A stretch of DNA of 64,000 nt from Datnioides undecimradiatus. Taxonomy: Eukaryota; Chordata; Actinopteri; Lobotiformes; Datnioididae. The notes below the pieces were generated by a model. The model was not told where the DNA came from. It did no database searches and worked only from the letters and a program-made list of their open reading frames with translations. A program made the translations under genes and the position numbers. The DNA is taken from assembly GCA_008933995.1 (NCBI GenBank), contig WARS01000013.1:4440329-4504328 (forward strand), read 5' to 3'. Below, in pieces: positions 12,673 to 46,900 of the stretch; position 1 is the stretch's first letter, and every line of letters starts with the position of its first letter.

Positions 12673-14586
12673 AGATACATTTCTAATTAATTGCTGACAT
12701 TGTCATTTATCCCTCTCCTCATTAAACAGACATGATTTATTGTCAGATCAGCTACCAGGGGAACTGAATTTTATCATCTTTTCATTTCACATTTCACACA
12801 TTTCACTGTGTATGTGTGTGCGTGCGTGCCTACAGCAGCAGAGGGCAGATTAGAGGGGAGTTTTAAGGCTGTGATATATGACCAACATTATGAGGAAATG
12901 TACCAGATGGGTAATACTGTGTACAATTATGACAATTACAACTGAAGAGTACTTTTTCACTGGACTTTTTCTTGCCTATGGAGCGATTCATTTTACAGAG
13001 TGATTTTACGATCCATTCTGCTGCTAAAAGATATCGCTCATCTGTGTTGCTTCGAAGGAAGAGAAAAATTGTGTTAACTCCCGACACAGGGTAAAGAGGA
13101 GGCTCCATTGTACAAAATAACCAACAAAAAAAAAAAAAAAACTGCAAAGGGGGGCTTAAAATTGCGCTGCAGTACATACAAGGCTGCCTGTGAATGTCAC
13201 TTGCATGTAGATTCGTATTGTTGCTTCCCACAGCAGTTCCCATTATCAGCGTTATTCAAGAAAGCGTCATTGTCTTCTGTCTAAGTATTGTGCCCAGATG
13301 CACAGGGACAATATTGGTTTCAGGAGGCATTGTTAACAAACCTGGCAGGAGGATAGAGAGGGTACACGTCTCTCTTCATGTAGCTGTTAGCGGCGCAGAC
13401 AGCAGTTGATTAAATTGTGCTCAGTGATCACAAATTTGGCTGAACCATTAGTGAGAATTGTCCAGTGCTGATGCTCAACAATCAAATAGAAGAAGTGGCC
13501 TAGTGTGAAGCTGATCCCAGACCAACTTTAGAGTGCAACTGAAATCACATTCAGTCATCCCTTTTGTAGCCACAAAATACTGACAACATATTGTTTAAAT
13601 GTCTTGTTAATAGTCTTTTATACATAAAAAGACAAAAATAGAAATTAGAAAAGAGAAATGCTCCTTTTCCTGTCCCCCATCTGCAGGGGAAAGGTGCCAA
13701 ATAGCTGTGTTCATCTAAGTAAGTTACTGTATTATGGTGACTTTAGCAGAAAGCTAACACATTTAAAAAGTCTTTTTACAAACGCCCTTACTGTACACTT
13801 ATGAATGCTACATATATTGCTAAGATGCTAGAAGATCCAACTCATACTGCTTTAGCAACCATATGTGCAGTGAGAATACACATTTGGCATCTAGTCTCTG
13901 ACCTCCTCACCCATGCAGGCACCCATTAAACTCAGCACAGCAGAGATTGTGAAGTGATGATACTAAACAGGGAGCAGTGTAACAGGAGAGCTTGCAGCCG
14001 AGCAGATGTGCCAATACTACACCCGCAGTCCATTCGGTGGGTTGCTAGTCCAGGCTGTTACATTCAGTTGAGTATAAAACAAGCCTACGCAAGCATTTTA
14101 CATCCGACTGATAGCTATCAACAACAGAGTTACCAGATTATGGTTGCTTATGTGGCTTTGCAGTCTTTAATAGGCTTTTAATGAGGAAGCTGTTTTACTG
14201 TTCATTCTAGCTGAGTTGACAACGGCATGCTCAGTCACCAGTGAGGGGAGCTCTACTGCTAAAAGCTACTGTATTTGGTCCATGTAATGAACAGATGGAT
14301 AAGTCCAAGCACAGCCATACCCTGAAAATGCAGCGGCAGGCTAAAGCATTGCAGCAGATAAGTTATCATTTGCACATTAGATTTATTAAAATTAATGCAT
14401 TTAAGCAGACAAACCCCTTATGAAATGATATGATATGACACTTAGCAAGAGAAATCACCAGCAGCCTACACTGATATGTGGCAGCATAAATCACAGGCAT
14501 GCAGGCGTAAGATTATAATGTGCAGAACAGTAAAGCAAGCTGTCACATAAACACATTGCTTTCAGCCCAGATATCTGTCACATGAA

Positions 14587-14736
14587 GCCAGCATTACCAA
14601 GGAAATAGAGAGTGGTGCGTGCAAGGCAAAGTCACATTTGAATCTGAATTTATTGTACAAATATTATTATAATTATTATTATTATTATAAAATCGTACTT
14701 GACGTGATTAAGTGAATAGAAAGCCCCCAAAACAAC
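14587..14736. repeat. Left copy of a ~140-bp dispersed direct repeat
   Basis: It starts GCCAGCATTACCAAGGAAAT, passes through GTCACATTTGAATCTGAATT and an ATT-rich stretch, and ends near AATAGAAAGCCCCC. A diverged copy in the same orientation lies at 15434-15566. The flanks outside the two copies do not match. The repeat family was not recognised. Confidence 0.85.
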
Positions 14737-15143
14737 AACACCCTGGGTGACACAGTTCAGCCAGGCTCATTCCTTTGTTCCCTAAGTTCCCAGTTGTTCA
14801 CAGGCTTCTATGTATCTGCGGTTAGGTAGCTGGGGCTTTGACCCAAACACAATAGGGGTGTTAACATGTGCCTACAGAATACTGAATGGGACAACACAGG
14901 CCCTTGAGCACATAGATACCCTCTTATTGAGCCCTCTAACACTTATAACCCTCAATAATCCAAAGTTCAGCAAATAACAACAACTCAATTGTAAAAGAAA
15001 CAACCAAAGGAAAAGTGTCCTAAACCACTGTGACAATGAAATTCACCATGAATACAAAGGCAAATGTTGTGCATACCAGGTAGGCACAAGATTAAGCCTA
15101 AGATCAGAGGAAAAATCAGTTTTGAGCCCTTTTTATTCACATT

Positions 15144-15430
15144 CCCTGGGGTGGCTGTAGCTCTACCTATCAGAGGACTGGCAGTTTGATCCCTGGCTCC
15201 TCCTTGCTGCATGCCGAAGTGTCCTTGAGCAAGACACTGAACCCCAAACAGCTCCAGATGCTGTGCCATAGGTGTGTAAATGAGTGCGTGAACGTTACTT
15301 AATGTTCTGATGAGCAGCTGCATCACTGTACAAATGGGGTGTGAATGGGTGCATGAAGACGTGCAGTGTGGAAGTGCTTTCAGTGGTCAGATGACTAGAG
15401 TAGGGCACTGTAAGTACAGTCCACTTACAG
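15144..15430 (+). mobile_element. tRNA-derived SINE
   Basis: The head has Pol III promoter-like boxes: GTGGCTGTAGCTCTAC near 15151 (box A-like) and AGTTTGATCCC near 15183 (box B-like). The body contains GTGTCCTTGAGCAAGACACT and GAACCCCAAA, and the tail contains GTAAGTACAGTCCACTTACA. I recognise these from memory as parts of a SINE abundant in teleosts. The copy is diverged and I saw no clear target-site duplication. It has no coding capacity. Ends are approximate. Confidence 0.85.
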
Positions 15431-15433
15431 TTA

Positions 15434-15566
15434 GCCAGCATTACCAAGGAAATATAGAGTGGTGTGTACAAAGAAAAGTCACATTTGAATCTGAATTTAT
15501 TGTAAAAATATTATAATTATTATAAAATCTTACTTGACATGTGATTAAGTGAATACAAAGCCCTCA
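15434..15566. repeat. Right copy of the ~140-bp direct repeat
   Basis: It matches 14587-14736 with scattered substitutions and a shorter ATT stretch. It begins a few bases after the SINE tail, so the SINE lies at its left edge. Confidence 0.85.
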
Positions 15567-17092
15567 AAAACATGATTGAATGCAGTTTAATGTCTTTATA
15601 TTTTCTTTTGCTAACATTAGATATTGACACAGCTAACAACACCAGCGGAGGTTATCTGTACTGCCAGATCATGTAAGCAGGTTGGAGAATTACAGTGAAA
15701 AGACTGAGATCCTGCCTCTTCCAAAAAGAGGAAGACACAGGAAATGACTCCAAATTGTTTCGCCATCTTCCTTTGTGTCTGGTGTGAAGCAAGCGTTCAA
15801 TCTGACAGAGCCAATTGAGCACAAACAACAAACACTCACTTGGTGAAGCAGTGATATTCTGCATTGTAGCAGATAGTATCTGCATCCTTTGGAAACAGTC
15901 GTCGGTTCTTAGTGGTCCAGTCTGAAAATAGTAACATAAGAGTCCTTGAAAGCTGCTACACTACAGCGACATTATCTGACTGTAGGCAGGTTAGCTTCCT
16001 CATAAAATGCTACATGAGCAGTGAAGGCAGTTGTGGTGGCACAAAGTGTTGTAGAAGAGTTGCAGCAGTTAACAGGTGAGCTGTGATTATGCAGGTAAAC
16101 AGAGCCAAATTCAAGCTCAAATGCATTCATGTTGCAGCCAGTAGGAGTCATCACGTGTGAGTGAAGCAGTGCCAACAATAGTTAGCTGTGATCTGGCGTG
16201 CTGACCTCATCATTGTCTGTCTTATGTACAAATTATTGTGACCTGGAAGAACAATACAAAACTGTCTTTTGAAGTCTGCTCCCCTTCGCCTGCAGAAGCA
16301 CAGCTAACTGGTTGGGTACGGGTTTCATATAAAAGACATATTGACATATACCGTAACCCTATAACCACTGCTACTGAACACCTCACTGAAAAACACTTCA
16401 AAACAGCAGTGAAGGACCAGTCTACCAGTGCTACACTATGTTACAATATGTGTTATGATTAGCCCTGCATTCAAAGTTTCCATCAATATTATAAGATGTC
16501 TCAAAATAAATACTCTAAATACTAAACACTAGCTGATCATCATATTTTTTATAATGTAAACTGTTTTTTGTAATGTAGATGTCAAATAAAGTAGATTCAA
16601 AAGTTACAATATTATCTTCTTGGAGGAGATGTAGAAAATAAATGAGCTAGAACTAGTCGAGTTCAGTAACTTAAAATTTACTTGCTTTGGTAAATGTACT
16701 TAGCTACATTTGGCAAATTTAAAATAGGTTTTCTAAGGGATGGACAGGAACTGCAGCGTTTGACAAACTGTGAAGTTAAAGGTAGTGAAAAAGTCCTGGA
16801 TGGTGCTTAACTGTGTTTATTACTGTAGAGCCTTACCCAGAACCCACCAGATAAACTAATATAATCCCATTATTAATCCTCTGATACAGACTGATTCTCC
16901 TAATCAGTAATGTATGGTAGCTAGTTCAATGTTCCATTCACCTCCCACCCCATCAGTCCAGATGAACATAACTGCAACAAAATGTCACGCTCCTGCACGC
17001 TAGAAAGTTTTTTTCGAACTTGACAAATTGACTGACAAGTGATGTATATTAATATCAAAGACACAACACAGACTATGTTTGCATTATTGCAT

Positions 17093-17098
17093 TTTATT
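17093..17098 (-). terminator. Candidate poly(A) signal AATAAA for shmt2
   Basis: TTTATT on the + strand reads AATAAA on the - strand. It is the first canonical hexamer I noticed downstream of the shmt2 stop codon and implies a 3' UTR of about 1.7 kb. A closer non-canonical signal could be used instead. Confidence 0.4.
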
Positions 17099-18148
17099 AA
17101 GCCTCTGCTAATACTGATTAAATGTTAATAAAAAAGTTCTGTAAAAGAAAGTTAGTTTGGACTTGTGTTGATGTACAACAGCTGGCAACACATCAGAGAC
17201 AGTGAACATTAGACACTGCAGTAAAATACTTCTTGATATATTTTGGCAAAGTCTATTCTATTGGCTGTCAATAACTTGTGATGTGGATAATTCATATGAT
17301 TTGGTTCATTTTGGAAGCTGTGTTCTGTACAAAGAACGTAAGCACACTATTACGTAACACCCTCCTCTCAATTGTGCAGTAAGACCATTTCACAAACAGA
17401 AATCTTGCTTCCTCACTGATGCAGTGATAATGACAACAGTTCCAATCTGCGAACCAGATAGACAACACAATACTCCCAAAATGCTTTTTTTTGTTTTGGT
17501 TTTTTTTTTTTAAATCAAGCTGCTTCACAGTTTCCATCACTGAACACCGCGGTGAAATAAGTGACACTTAAATCAGGCAAACTGCCCTGCAAATTGTCTC
17601 TTTTTCTAGGGCAACAAATCAGCTGGTGCTGGAAACCTTAAGATGTGTGTGAAATGGTCGCAGTTACATAGTTAGCTCTTTTTAAATAACATATAGAAAA
17701 GTATATACTCTTTGTAAACGCACTTGGAGGAAAGTATGAAATCCAGTATGACATCTCTGTTTTTCCATTTGGTTATCTGTCATAGCAAAATAGAGGGCAA
17801 TTAGAACGTGCTATCGATGATATACTGGAAGAAGTGATTCCCAACAAAGCACAAACATCATCACTTTCACAACGTGATTTTCACACAGTGTGGATGTGTT
17901 TGATTTGTAAAGTGATCTAATAGAAATTCCTATAAAATTATTCTTTCTAATGCTGGTGGTGACATTTGATGTTTGTTTACTCTGGGTGAAATGTATGTTG
18001 TTAAACGGCGTTTGTGTAGTGTGGCTATGTTGAAGCGTGGTACGTTAAAAGGTGTTAAAATGATTGAGCCCGCCTTGTGCGTCGTCTGACTTCGACCACG
18101 CCTTTACAGAGACAAGTTAGAAGGGACAATCTCTTCTAATTTTTTGAT

Positions 18149-18182
18149 GTAAAAAAAAAAAATAAATAAATAAAAAAAAAAG
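18149..18182. repeat. A-rich AATA/poly(A) tract
   Basis: Poly(A) is interrupted by AATAAATAAATAAA. It lies in the probable shmt2 3' UTR and reads as T-rich on the transcribed strand. Confidence 0.85.
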
Positions 18183-18763
18183 TAAAAATGAAAAGGTAAA
18201 GGTAAACACAACATCGTACCGCGGAGCACCCTGTCACCTGAAGCCTCCTTGTGTACCTGGTTTTATGATCAGAAAATGAAGCCGTCATGCCCACGATTCC
18301 ATGTAAATGTAATACACATTAGTGACATTAGATAAGACTCTTTACAGCATTAAGACTCTTAAGTTTGTCATATTATACTAACTAATTATAAACGCTGTTT
18401 GCCTGGTTTGACGTGTTTTTCCTCCCACTCATCTGAGCAAAATGGCAAAGAAATGTGAGAGAGATCTTTACACATACAATAGAAAAGGTTCTTCAGCTCT
18501 ACAAAACCTGTCCAAATGTGTTGTTTCTGTTCCTCAACATGGAGGCTGTGTTTGTATAAGAATAGATAGGTGGATGATTGCAAAGAAGTATAAAAAAATA
18601 ATGTGGTTTCCCAGATCTGATTGGAACTTAAGAGTCATCGCGATTCACAGACTCTGACCACATTTCACAACCGTGACACTTTCCCCCCTCTCCTCGTACA
18701 CTTCTGCCCAGCCAGCCCTCTGCCACCTGGCTGCTATGGCCCCCTGACAATGCACTGGCTTGT

Positions 18764-38901
<20,138 letters not shown>

Positions 38902-39026
38902 GTTTCCAGGTCTCAGGTCAGAGGAAAAAGCAGCACAGCCAAGTGACACGCCGCTGACAGGCTCCAAGAGGGCTGTTTGAAGTTGTTAGCAACGGCTGGG
39001 TACGTTTATCCTGCCGCAAGGTTTGA

Positions 39027-39039
39027 TGGGAGTTGTAGT
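39027..39039 (-). promoter_or_regulatory. ZNF143/THAP11-type promoter motif ACTACAACTCCCA
   Basis: The - strand reads ACTACAACTCCCA, a close match to the ACTACAAYTCCC element of many housekeeping promoters bound by ZNF143 and THAP11. It lies about 126 bp upstream of the shmt2 ATG in the sense orientation. I saw no TATA box nearby, which fits a housekeeping promoter. Confidence 0.65.
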
Positions 39040-41429
39040 CCGCTGTGAGGAAACGCAAGCCAGCAACGTGTCAACACGGAACGACTGTATCTGTTCATTC
39101 ATTTACTCATTTATGTTCAACATCACCCCATTCCAGTTTCATGCTGATTACAGGCTACAGTGAGTCATAATTTAAACTAATTCATTTTGTAATAGGCCTC
39201 ACAAATCACAAATCCAACACCTGAGAATAATGTGGAATTCTTTTGGAGGTGTTAATACATGTAATAATAGTTTTGGATGTAGACCATACCTCTAAACTCA
39301 GAGTCATTTCACACAGCTGCCCTTTGCCTTGCTTTTTATACAAGCAATTATTCTATGAGGATGAGGATATTTTGTGTGTATAGAGAAGAGATGATGTCAG
39401 ACTTTTAAATGACTTTAAATCAGTCTTGCATCAAAGTTCACGGCTTGTCTCTTTGGTTGTTTCTCTGAGTTCCTGTGGTGCTCTGTTAGCCTTACAAAAT
39501 ATCATAAGGCAAGTCAGGTGAGTGAGACTTTTTGCTTGTCTAACACTGTTTGCCAAACTCTGTTCAAACTGTTATAGGGCAGGATAACTGTTATAGAGGG
39601 AGTACCTGAGTGACCTTTAGGGGTTAAGGTGCTGACCATGAACTGCAGTGTCCCAGGTTTGAGTCTAGCTGTGGACCATTGTTGCAGCTTTCTTTTTACT
39701 GCATTTCCTGTTATTTCCTGTACACTCACCACACAAATAAAGGCAATAAATAGAAAAAGGAAAACAAACATGACATGTTAGAAAATATATATCATAAGTG
39801 TTTTGATTAACATGTCAACTACAGTGTGCAGTCAATGTCCTTGAGAACAATTCCAAATATTGTGAGAAAAATACACAGTACATACAATGTTAATCTGTTA
39901 TCCCAATGAATTTACATGTCACAGTTTGTAGGAACCTAAAACGCTTGAATTTACTATAAATTTCCTGACATTTTTCTCCAAAATCTGATATCCAGCACAA
40001 TCTTAGACCCATCTTCATTGGTTAGGTCTAGTTTCTCTAATGTCTTGTTCTTATTACACCTTGATCATGTGGTACATCCTCTAATGTACCATATGATCAA
40101 TGTGCCATTTAAATGTGTGTTATTGTGAAGAATTACAATGTTTTATACAAACATTCTCACTGTAGTGTTCTTTATTAAAATGTTTATTAAATGTTTTTCT
40201 TGAAATTTCTGGAAATATACCCAGATAAATGTACCCAGACATAAATGAATATATTAAAAATCACACACTCACCCACAAACACGCAATCACATGTAAAATC
40301 ACACACAAAGGAGTGCACAGGGGCTTGTAGTCCAATGAGTCTTCATCAAACCACTGTAGAGAAACATATAACAAAGAGGGGAACTCCAGAGAATCTGGGT
40401 CGCTGTGACTCTATCAATCTCTGTGTCGCGACTGTCCACAGCAACTTGTGTAAGATACATGGACCTCCCTGGACCTCCATCTCAATGTAATTGATCAAGA
40501 GCATAATAGGGTATCGAGCCAGAGAGGGATGAAGATTCAATTAGCATTGACTGTGTGTTTTCTAATGAAATTTCTGAGCACCATTATCGTCACATCAAAA
40601 GTATGGAGAGCAAAGAGCCAGTGACTCTGCGCTGAGAGAGGAAAAGGGCTATTTGTGAACGAGGTTGAAGAGAAACAGTCCAAAAGAGTGAGACAGATAC
40701 GGAGTGGGCAGTGTGTGTTTGAGGAGTGTTTGTTTAATGTAGTCAAAGAAGAGGTGGGTGATCTGATCACTTATCTGCATGCGTATTTTTTTTAGTTAGG
40801 GGATGCTGCTTGATTTTTCCATACGCTCATATTTTTAGCACAAATAAAGCAACGAAAAAGTAAATATTATTAGGCATCTAAGATTTTAACAGTTGCGCCA
40901 GTATTAGAGCAGTCAATAAAAATGTGAGGAAGCCACCTGGAGGTTTAGGTGCACTGAAAAATGTTTGCTCAGATGAGCAATACTTACTTTGCTTGCATGA
41001 TCAAACAAACAGAAATCTGTCAGTCATAGTACCTCCAAGACAATAGTTCTTATTCTTTTCAGTCTCTGGGTAAATGTGATCAAAAAATTATATCAGATAC
41101 CTCCTTCGGATTCTATTGCTGTACATACCAAGGCCCTCAAAAGGACTCAGACATTATCATCATCTTAAGAATGTTTCACAGTCGGTTTTCATGTTATAAT
41201 TGAGTCCGTAACCAACTTTCCTTCAATGTATTTTAGAAAATTAAAACTACATATCTTCACAGAAAGCTTGGGCATGAATTTCTAATCAGAGACTAATGTA
41301 ACTTAGTTCATTATAATGTCCTTGCTGAGCTCGATAGCATGAATGTGCTGCTCTGCTTGTGCCCTGCAATTGTGCCTCTTGCTCTGAACAAAAACATTCA
41401 CACAGTAAAAGACAGACAGTTTAAGAGAT
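39040..41429. other. Intergenic region between shmt2 and nxph4
   Basis: No exon seen. Contents are a SINE at 39612-39752 and A+T-rich sequence. The right part may include the nxph4 3' UTR, depending on the poly(A) site used. Confidence 0.6.
39612..39752 (+). mobile_element. Short tRNA-derived SINE
   Basis: The tRNA-like head reads TTAGGGGTTAAGGTGCTGAC (box A region), then CCCAGGTTTGAGTCTAGCTG (box B region) and GTGGACCATTGTTGCA. The tail carries CAAATAAAGGCAATAAATAG. This matches from memory a second common teleost SINE type. It is truncated and diverged, with no coding capacity. Confidence 0.8.
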
Positions 41430-41435
41430 TTTAAT
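41430..41435 (-). terminator. Candidate poly(A) signal ATTAAA for nxph4
   Basis: TTTAAT on the + strand reads ATTAAA on the - strand, about 560 bp beyond the nxph4 stop codon. It is tentative because other A+T-rich hexamers lie further along. Confidence 0.3.
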
Positions 41436-41996
41436 GTGCTTTTTCATACAGTATATTGTATGCATATCCAGCATAGCATTTCTCATACATATAACTCTCT
41501 TATATCCAGGGTTTGAAATGTAGAGCTGAGAGGATGATTAACAGTCAGTCTACCATAACATTATGTCTGCCATACGGGGATGGCACAGCACAACTGTCTC
41601 AGAGGCTCCCAGTGTACTCGGAGGGCACAATACTGATTCCAGCTGTTTCCAACCGAATTCTCCAAATGCAAAAAGTAATAACACTGAGAAACAAATATCT
41701 AAAAACAGTAAGTGTGCTGAGGTTGATTACATTATTTACAGAAAAAAATAAATAAAAACAGAAATTAGCAAATACAAAGTTGGAAAATAAGTCAGAGAAA
41801 TCAGCCATATCCTAACCATCCATAATTCTGATTATACTTGATTTAAATCCACAATTCACAGCAGTTTAGAGGCAAAAAACTGTCCCCTGCTTCTTCATCA
41901 TAATCAATATGACTATCATTTCCATTATCATCATTATAATCGTCATCATCGTCATTAACATTGTCTCTTTTTGTTCTCTTTTTAGTTCAGTCTCAC

Positions 41997-42875
<879 letters not shown>

Positions 42876-43827
42876 TCAAAGGAGCTTAAATTAGTATTTG
42901 CACACATTCTTTATGAAACTGTCTTCCCAAGCAAAACGACTACAATAGTTATTAAAGAATTTCCCCCAAAATAATGCTATAGTTTATAGTGGGTATTTTA
43001 AAGGCAACCATGTGGAAAATTGGATAGCAGAAATGCTCAAACTGTAAGACAGCTGAACAAAATTTCTGATATGCTGTAAAATTCAACAGAGCCTTTGGAA
43101 TAAGCCAAAGGATTTGTTGGTTTTTGCTTGGGAAATTGATCAAGTGTTAGGACCTGAACAAATATCCAGTGACCACTAATTTGGTGGTGTTTTAGCCCAG
43201 TTGGGGGTAACCAGTTTAGGATTAAAATCTGGTTTAACACCCACAGTGTTTCCATGCTGTAGTTAAAGGGTTCCACCCCTTGTTCAGGGACAGTTAATAT
43301 TGGATAAAGGCCACTGTACAGTAGATGAAACACACTGTATTCAGGAGGCTGCTTTAATGATCTAGAGAGGCTAGATTAACCAGAAACTTACACCAAGTGC
43401 AGTTTAATATTAATATGGACAAACCCTAATATTAAAAAAAACAACAACGTTATATCCCACTCCATTTAACACACATTATCATAATCTTGAGTGTTGTATA
43501 GGTCACTGTTCTGCAGAGATCTTTTTACTTCCATGGGCATCCGAATTGTTAGATGTTACTATGATTCATCTCTAAAATTCAAGAAAACAAAACCATCTAT
43601 TTTTGTTAACACACTTTAATTTTGTTGTCAGCGTCGCTCCAGAGAGAAAAACAACTCCGCATGTAAGGTAATGGATGTGAGCCTTTGTTAGTTCAGACAG
43701 CTTTCTGCCTTTAATCCACAGCCTAGGTGGTTATTCACAGGGCTGATTGACTGGAAATCTTCCTCTGCTCTCTTTCATGTCTCATCAATCACATCACTGC
43801 CATGCCCCTATCCATATGCATATATGT

Positions 43828-43900
43828 ACACACGCGCGCACACCCTAAAACACACACATGCACACACTCAAGCGCACAGACACGTTCACACACGTGCAAA
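43828..43900. repeat. Degenerate CA-rich repeat
   Basis: Interrupted CA and CG dinucleotides, such as CACACGCGCGCACACC, continue for about 70 bp. Confidence 0.75.
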
Positions 43901-46900
43901 CCTCAAGCTTGAAGCTGTCATGAAGTGACAGTGAGAAGTATTACAACTGTTCAGAGAGGTTACATGTGCTTCCCCCAAGGATGTATTTGGATGGAGTTTA
44001 AAACTGTTCTCTAAGTGGATAAACAAACAAACAAACAAAAAAAAAATGAAAACTACATTTCAAAACAAGTACAGGATCAGAGATTTGTGTCTACTCTTGC
44101 GAGGACAGTTTCTGTCTCCCTTCATTCTTATCCAGGCAGTGAAACCGACAGGTTTGTGCTAAAGCTCTCCTCATCTTTCATCAGTCACTGAACCTAATAA
44201 TAACTCCATATTGCCATTTGGAGAGGCAACAGTGCAGCGTTCAATACAGCTCCTAATGTATTCAGTCATTCAATTAATGCATCTATGTCTGTTGGCCATT
44301 CATTAACATGCCTGCAGAGCTGATTTCTAAGGAGATTGATTGAGGGAAAAATAACTGAAAGTTTATTGACCACCGGAGGAATGAATTACCAAAAAAAAGG
44401 GAGGGAGTGATGAATGGCCAGTGACGCGGATAATGACCCACAGAAGATTTTTAACAGACCTCGACTCCTATTGCAGCCATGACAGGTAGCCTAAGCAGTG
44501 GTATTGCAGTTTTAAGCTGGTGAATTGGTGATGAGAGCTGACTTTGGCGTTGACGGGTAGGGATAAGCTACAGTTGATGGCAGAAAAACATCAGAATACG
44601 GACAGCAACAAACAGTGTGTACAGTGCATGCAAGATGGGGACTTCCTGTGAATGCGCTGTCAGCAGTGCTGTCAGCTAGCTCCATGTGTTGCCATCTGTC
44701 AGGCTAACACTCTGCTGGTGCAGTCCTAATCATTTCTCTTGCTGATGGCACAGAGCTCGAACTAGCACCATCATCATAATCCTTAACCATCTTTGGCGGC
44801 AACATCGCGCTATGAACCTCAACCTAACCTTCAGGGTCAACTGTATGAAGCTCTGAAATGATTTTATGATGGGGTCTGAGGTCGGCGGTAGTCTTTCTGA
44901 GGGGAGGGGGGCAACTGTACACAGTCAGCAACTTTAACAATCATCGATTGAGTGAAAAAAGATGAGTATGGAGAGAGGGCTTCTTCTTCCGTGGCACGAA
45001 AGTAATAAAATGCCAACAGAAACCAATAAATAGATGGACTTTCAATTAGCATAAATATGAAATTTTTTGTGCCGGACAGTAAATCCATTTAAAGGGTGAG
45101 GATTTGTTAGAAGAAATATCAGATATTTTCTCTTGACATGAAATCTATACGCTATAGACTTTTTGCAAAACAGCGGATGTTTGCTATAAGGTCATATCAG
45201 GCTGCAGCAACCGGTGAAAGATCAACGGCTTGAAAAATACAGCTTCATGCTTTTCTTCCTCCACAGCCTCTATTCAGTGTGGCTACAATGACTGAGAAGT
45301 AACTGTTAGAGCCGTAGCCAAAGGGACGTCGCTGGGGTGATGAAGCTGAGGACACACAGATGCATAAACACACGCACACACACAGGTGCAAAGACACGCA
45401 CATTTACAGAGATTCACTCAACTAGAGAGGCTTGTAGGTTTCAGTTGAAAAGAACTTGAGCAGTAACATGCACCAATTAAAATTCATCACCTGAAGTAAA
45501 TACAGATTTGTCACTGACAAAATGTTAAGTTGAAGAATACCAATAATACACACATGATATTTAGTTTTTAGTTAGTTAATGGTGTCACCCAAAGCACATT
45601 TTAGTCCCATATATGCATTTACGTTAGTTTGCATTTGTTACTTTAGCTTCAGTTTCTGAAAACATTTAAAATAATCTCAGCTGTGACAGGCTCTGCTACA
45701 TTATGTATAGGTTCAGTCCAATTTATGCTTCTATTTTATAGTCTGTGCAAAGAAAGTGAAGGCCTCCTAATCATGCACCTGTCTACGTTTGGCACAATGC
45801 CTCATTTTTGTTTAATCTTTGTGTTAAATTTGTAAAAATAAAAAATAAAAATAAAGTAACGTATCAAAGTAATTACAAAGCACTGTAAAAATTTAACTTT
45901 TACTTAAAGGCACAAAAATAAATCCTGTGATGGCACTAGAGGAAAAGTCATTGGGATTTATCCTCTTGGCGCCATGAATATCTGTAACAAATTTTAGTTT
46001 AGTTTGGACCAAAGTGGTGGACAGCTCGATTGATGCTACCATCCCTAGAACCACAGCACTAGCGTGGCTAATAATCTGAATCAAAATATGACAAGGTAGT
46101 TCTTGGTGTCAGAATATGCAATTGCAGGTGAAAGCTAGATATATGTTGCACTTAACAGGAAACAGAGATGTAACCTGTACCCTAAAGTGGCTACACAACA
46201 CAAAGGCTTTAACTTCTCTCTACTGTCTCATTCAGTTTGAAGCTATGTACTTAACTTTCAACCAACTAAGGCCACTAGAAAGCACTTAAAAGTAAAGGTC
46301 AGAGAAAAGTTGACTTGTTGAGGTGCTATGGGCTCCCTCGTGTGGCTATCTTTGGGCCCCCATCCTGCAAAGCCCCACATATAGTAAAGCTTTACTCGTG
46401 TCAACATGGCATTAGCATGTCTTCCATTTAAGAAAGAGATTCCTGTTTGCTAGCATGCTGGGGGAAATCGTAGCAGAGGATGGAATAAGTATTGTGCTGG
46501 ACTTATACATATGTATGACACAGGCAACTCAATAACAGCACAATCATAGAAAGAACAATTAGATTACAGAGCTTGGGAGATAGAGGGAGATTGTGAAGAA
46601 AATGTTATTAGTGTAGAAGTAAGATGAGGAGAGGAGAGAGTAAGGAGATCTTGTACATTTTCGAGGAATGGGGACCATTAATCATCTTTAACTTCATTTG
46701 GAGGTTTATATGAGCAAAAAGCATCTTTAGTTGCTGCTTAGATGAGAGGCCTGTAACCCATCTGGAAGTACATGCAAAAATGAAATGTCGGGATTGTTCT
46801 ATGAGAAGATTGTGGGAGTAGCTCAGACAGTGAGAGAGCATGAATGACAGAAAAAGAAGATGAAACACACATACCGGCGGATAGAGAAGGGTCTGGAGCC

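Larger units (their letters stand above)
5801..17092. other. Gene-free region between convergent ndufa4l2 and shmt2
   Basis: About 11.3 kb without a recognisable exon. Open frames of up to 199 codons exist (7201-7770 +, 10387-10986 +) but have low-complexity or unrecognised translations and look like chance. The region contains CA tracts at 10654 and 12636, ATT runs near 9514 and 14665, a SINE at 15144-15430, and a duplicated 140-bp block at 14587 and 15434. Confidence 0.7.

Noticed and set aside
46608..46868. - strand open frame starting with a hydrophobic stretch (MFHLLFLSFMLSHCLSYSHN)
   Set aside because: Considered as an nxph4 signal peptide, but there is no suitable phase-0 donor after the hydrophobic part and no resemblance to the family.
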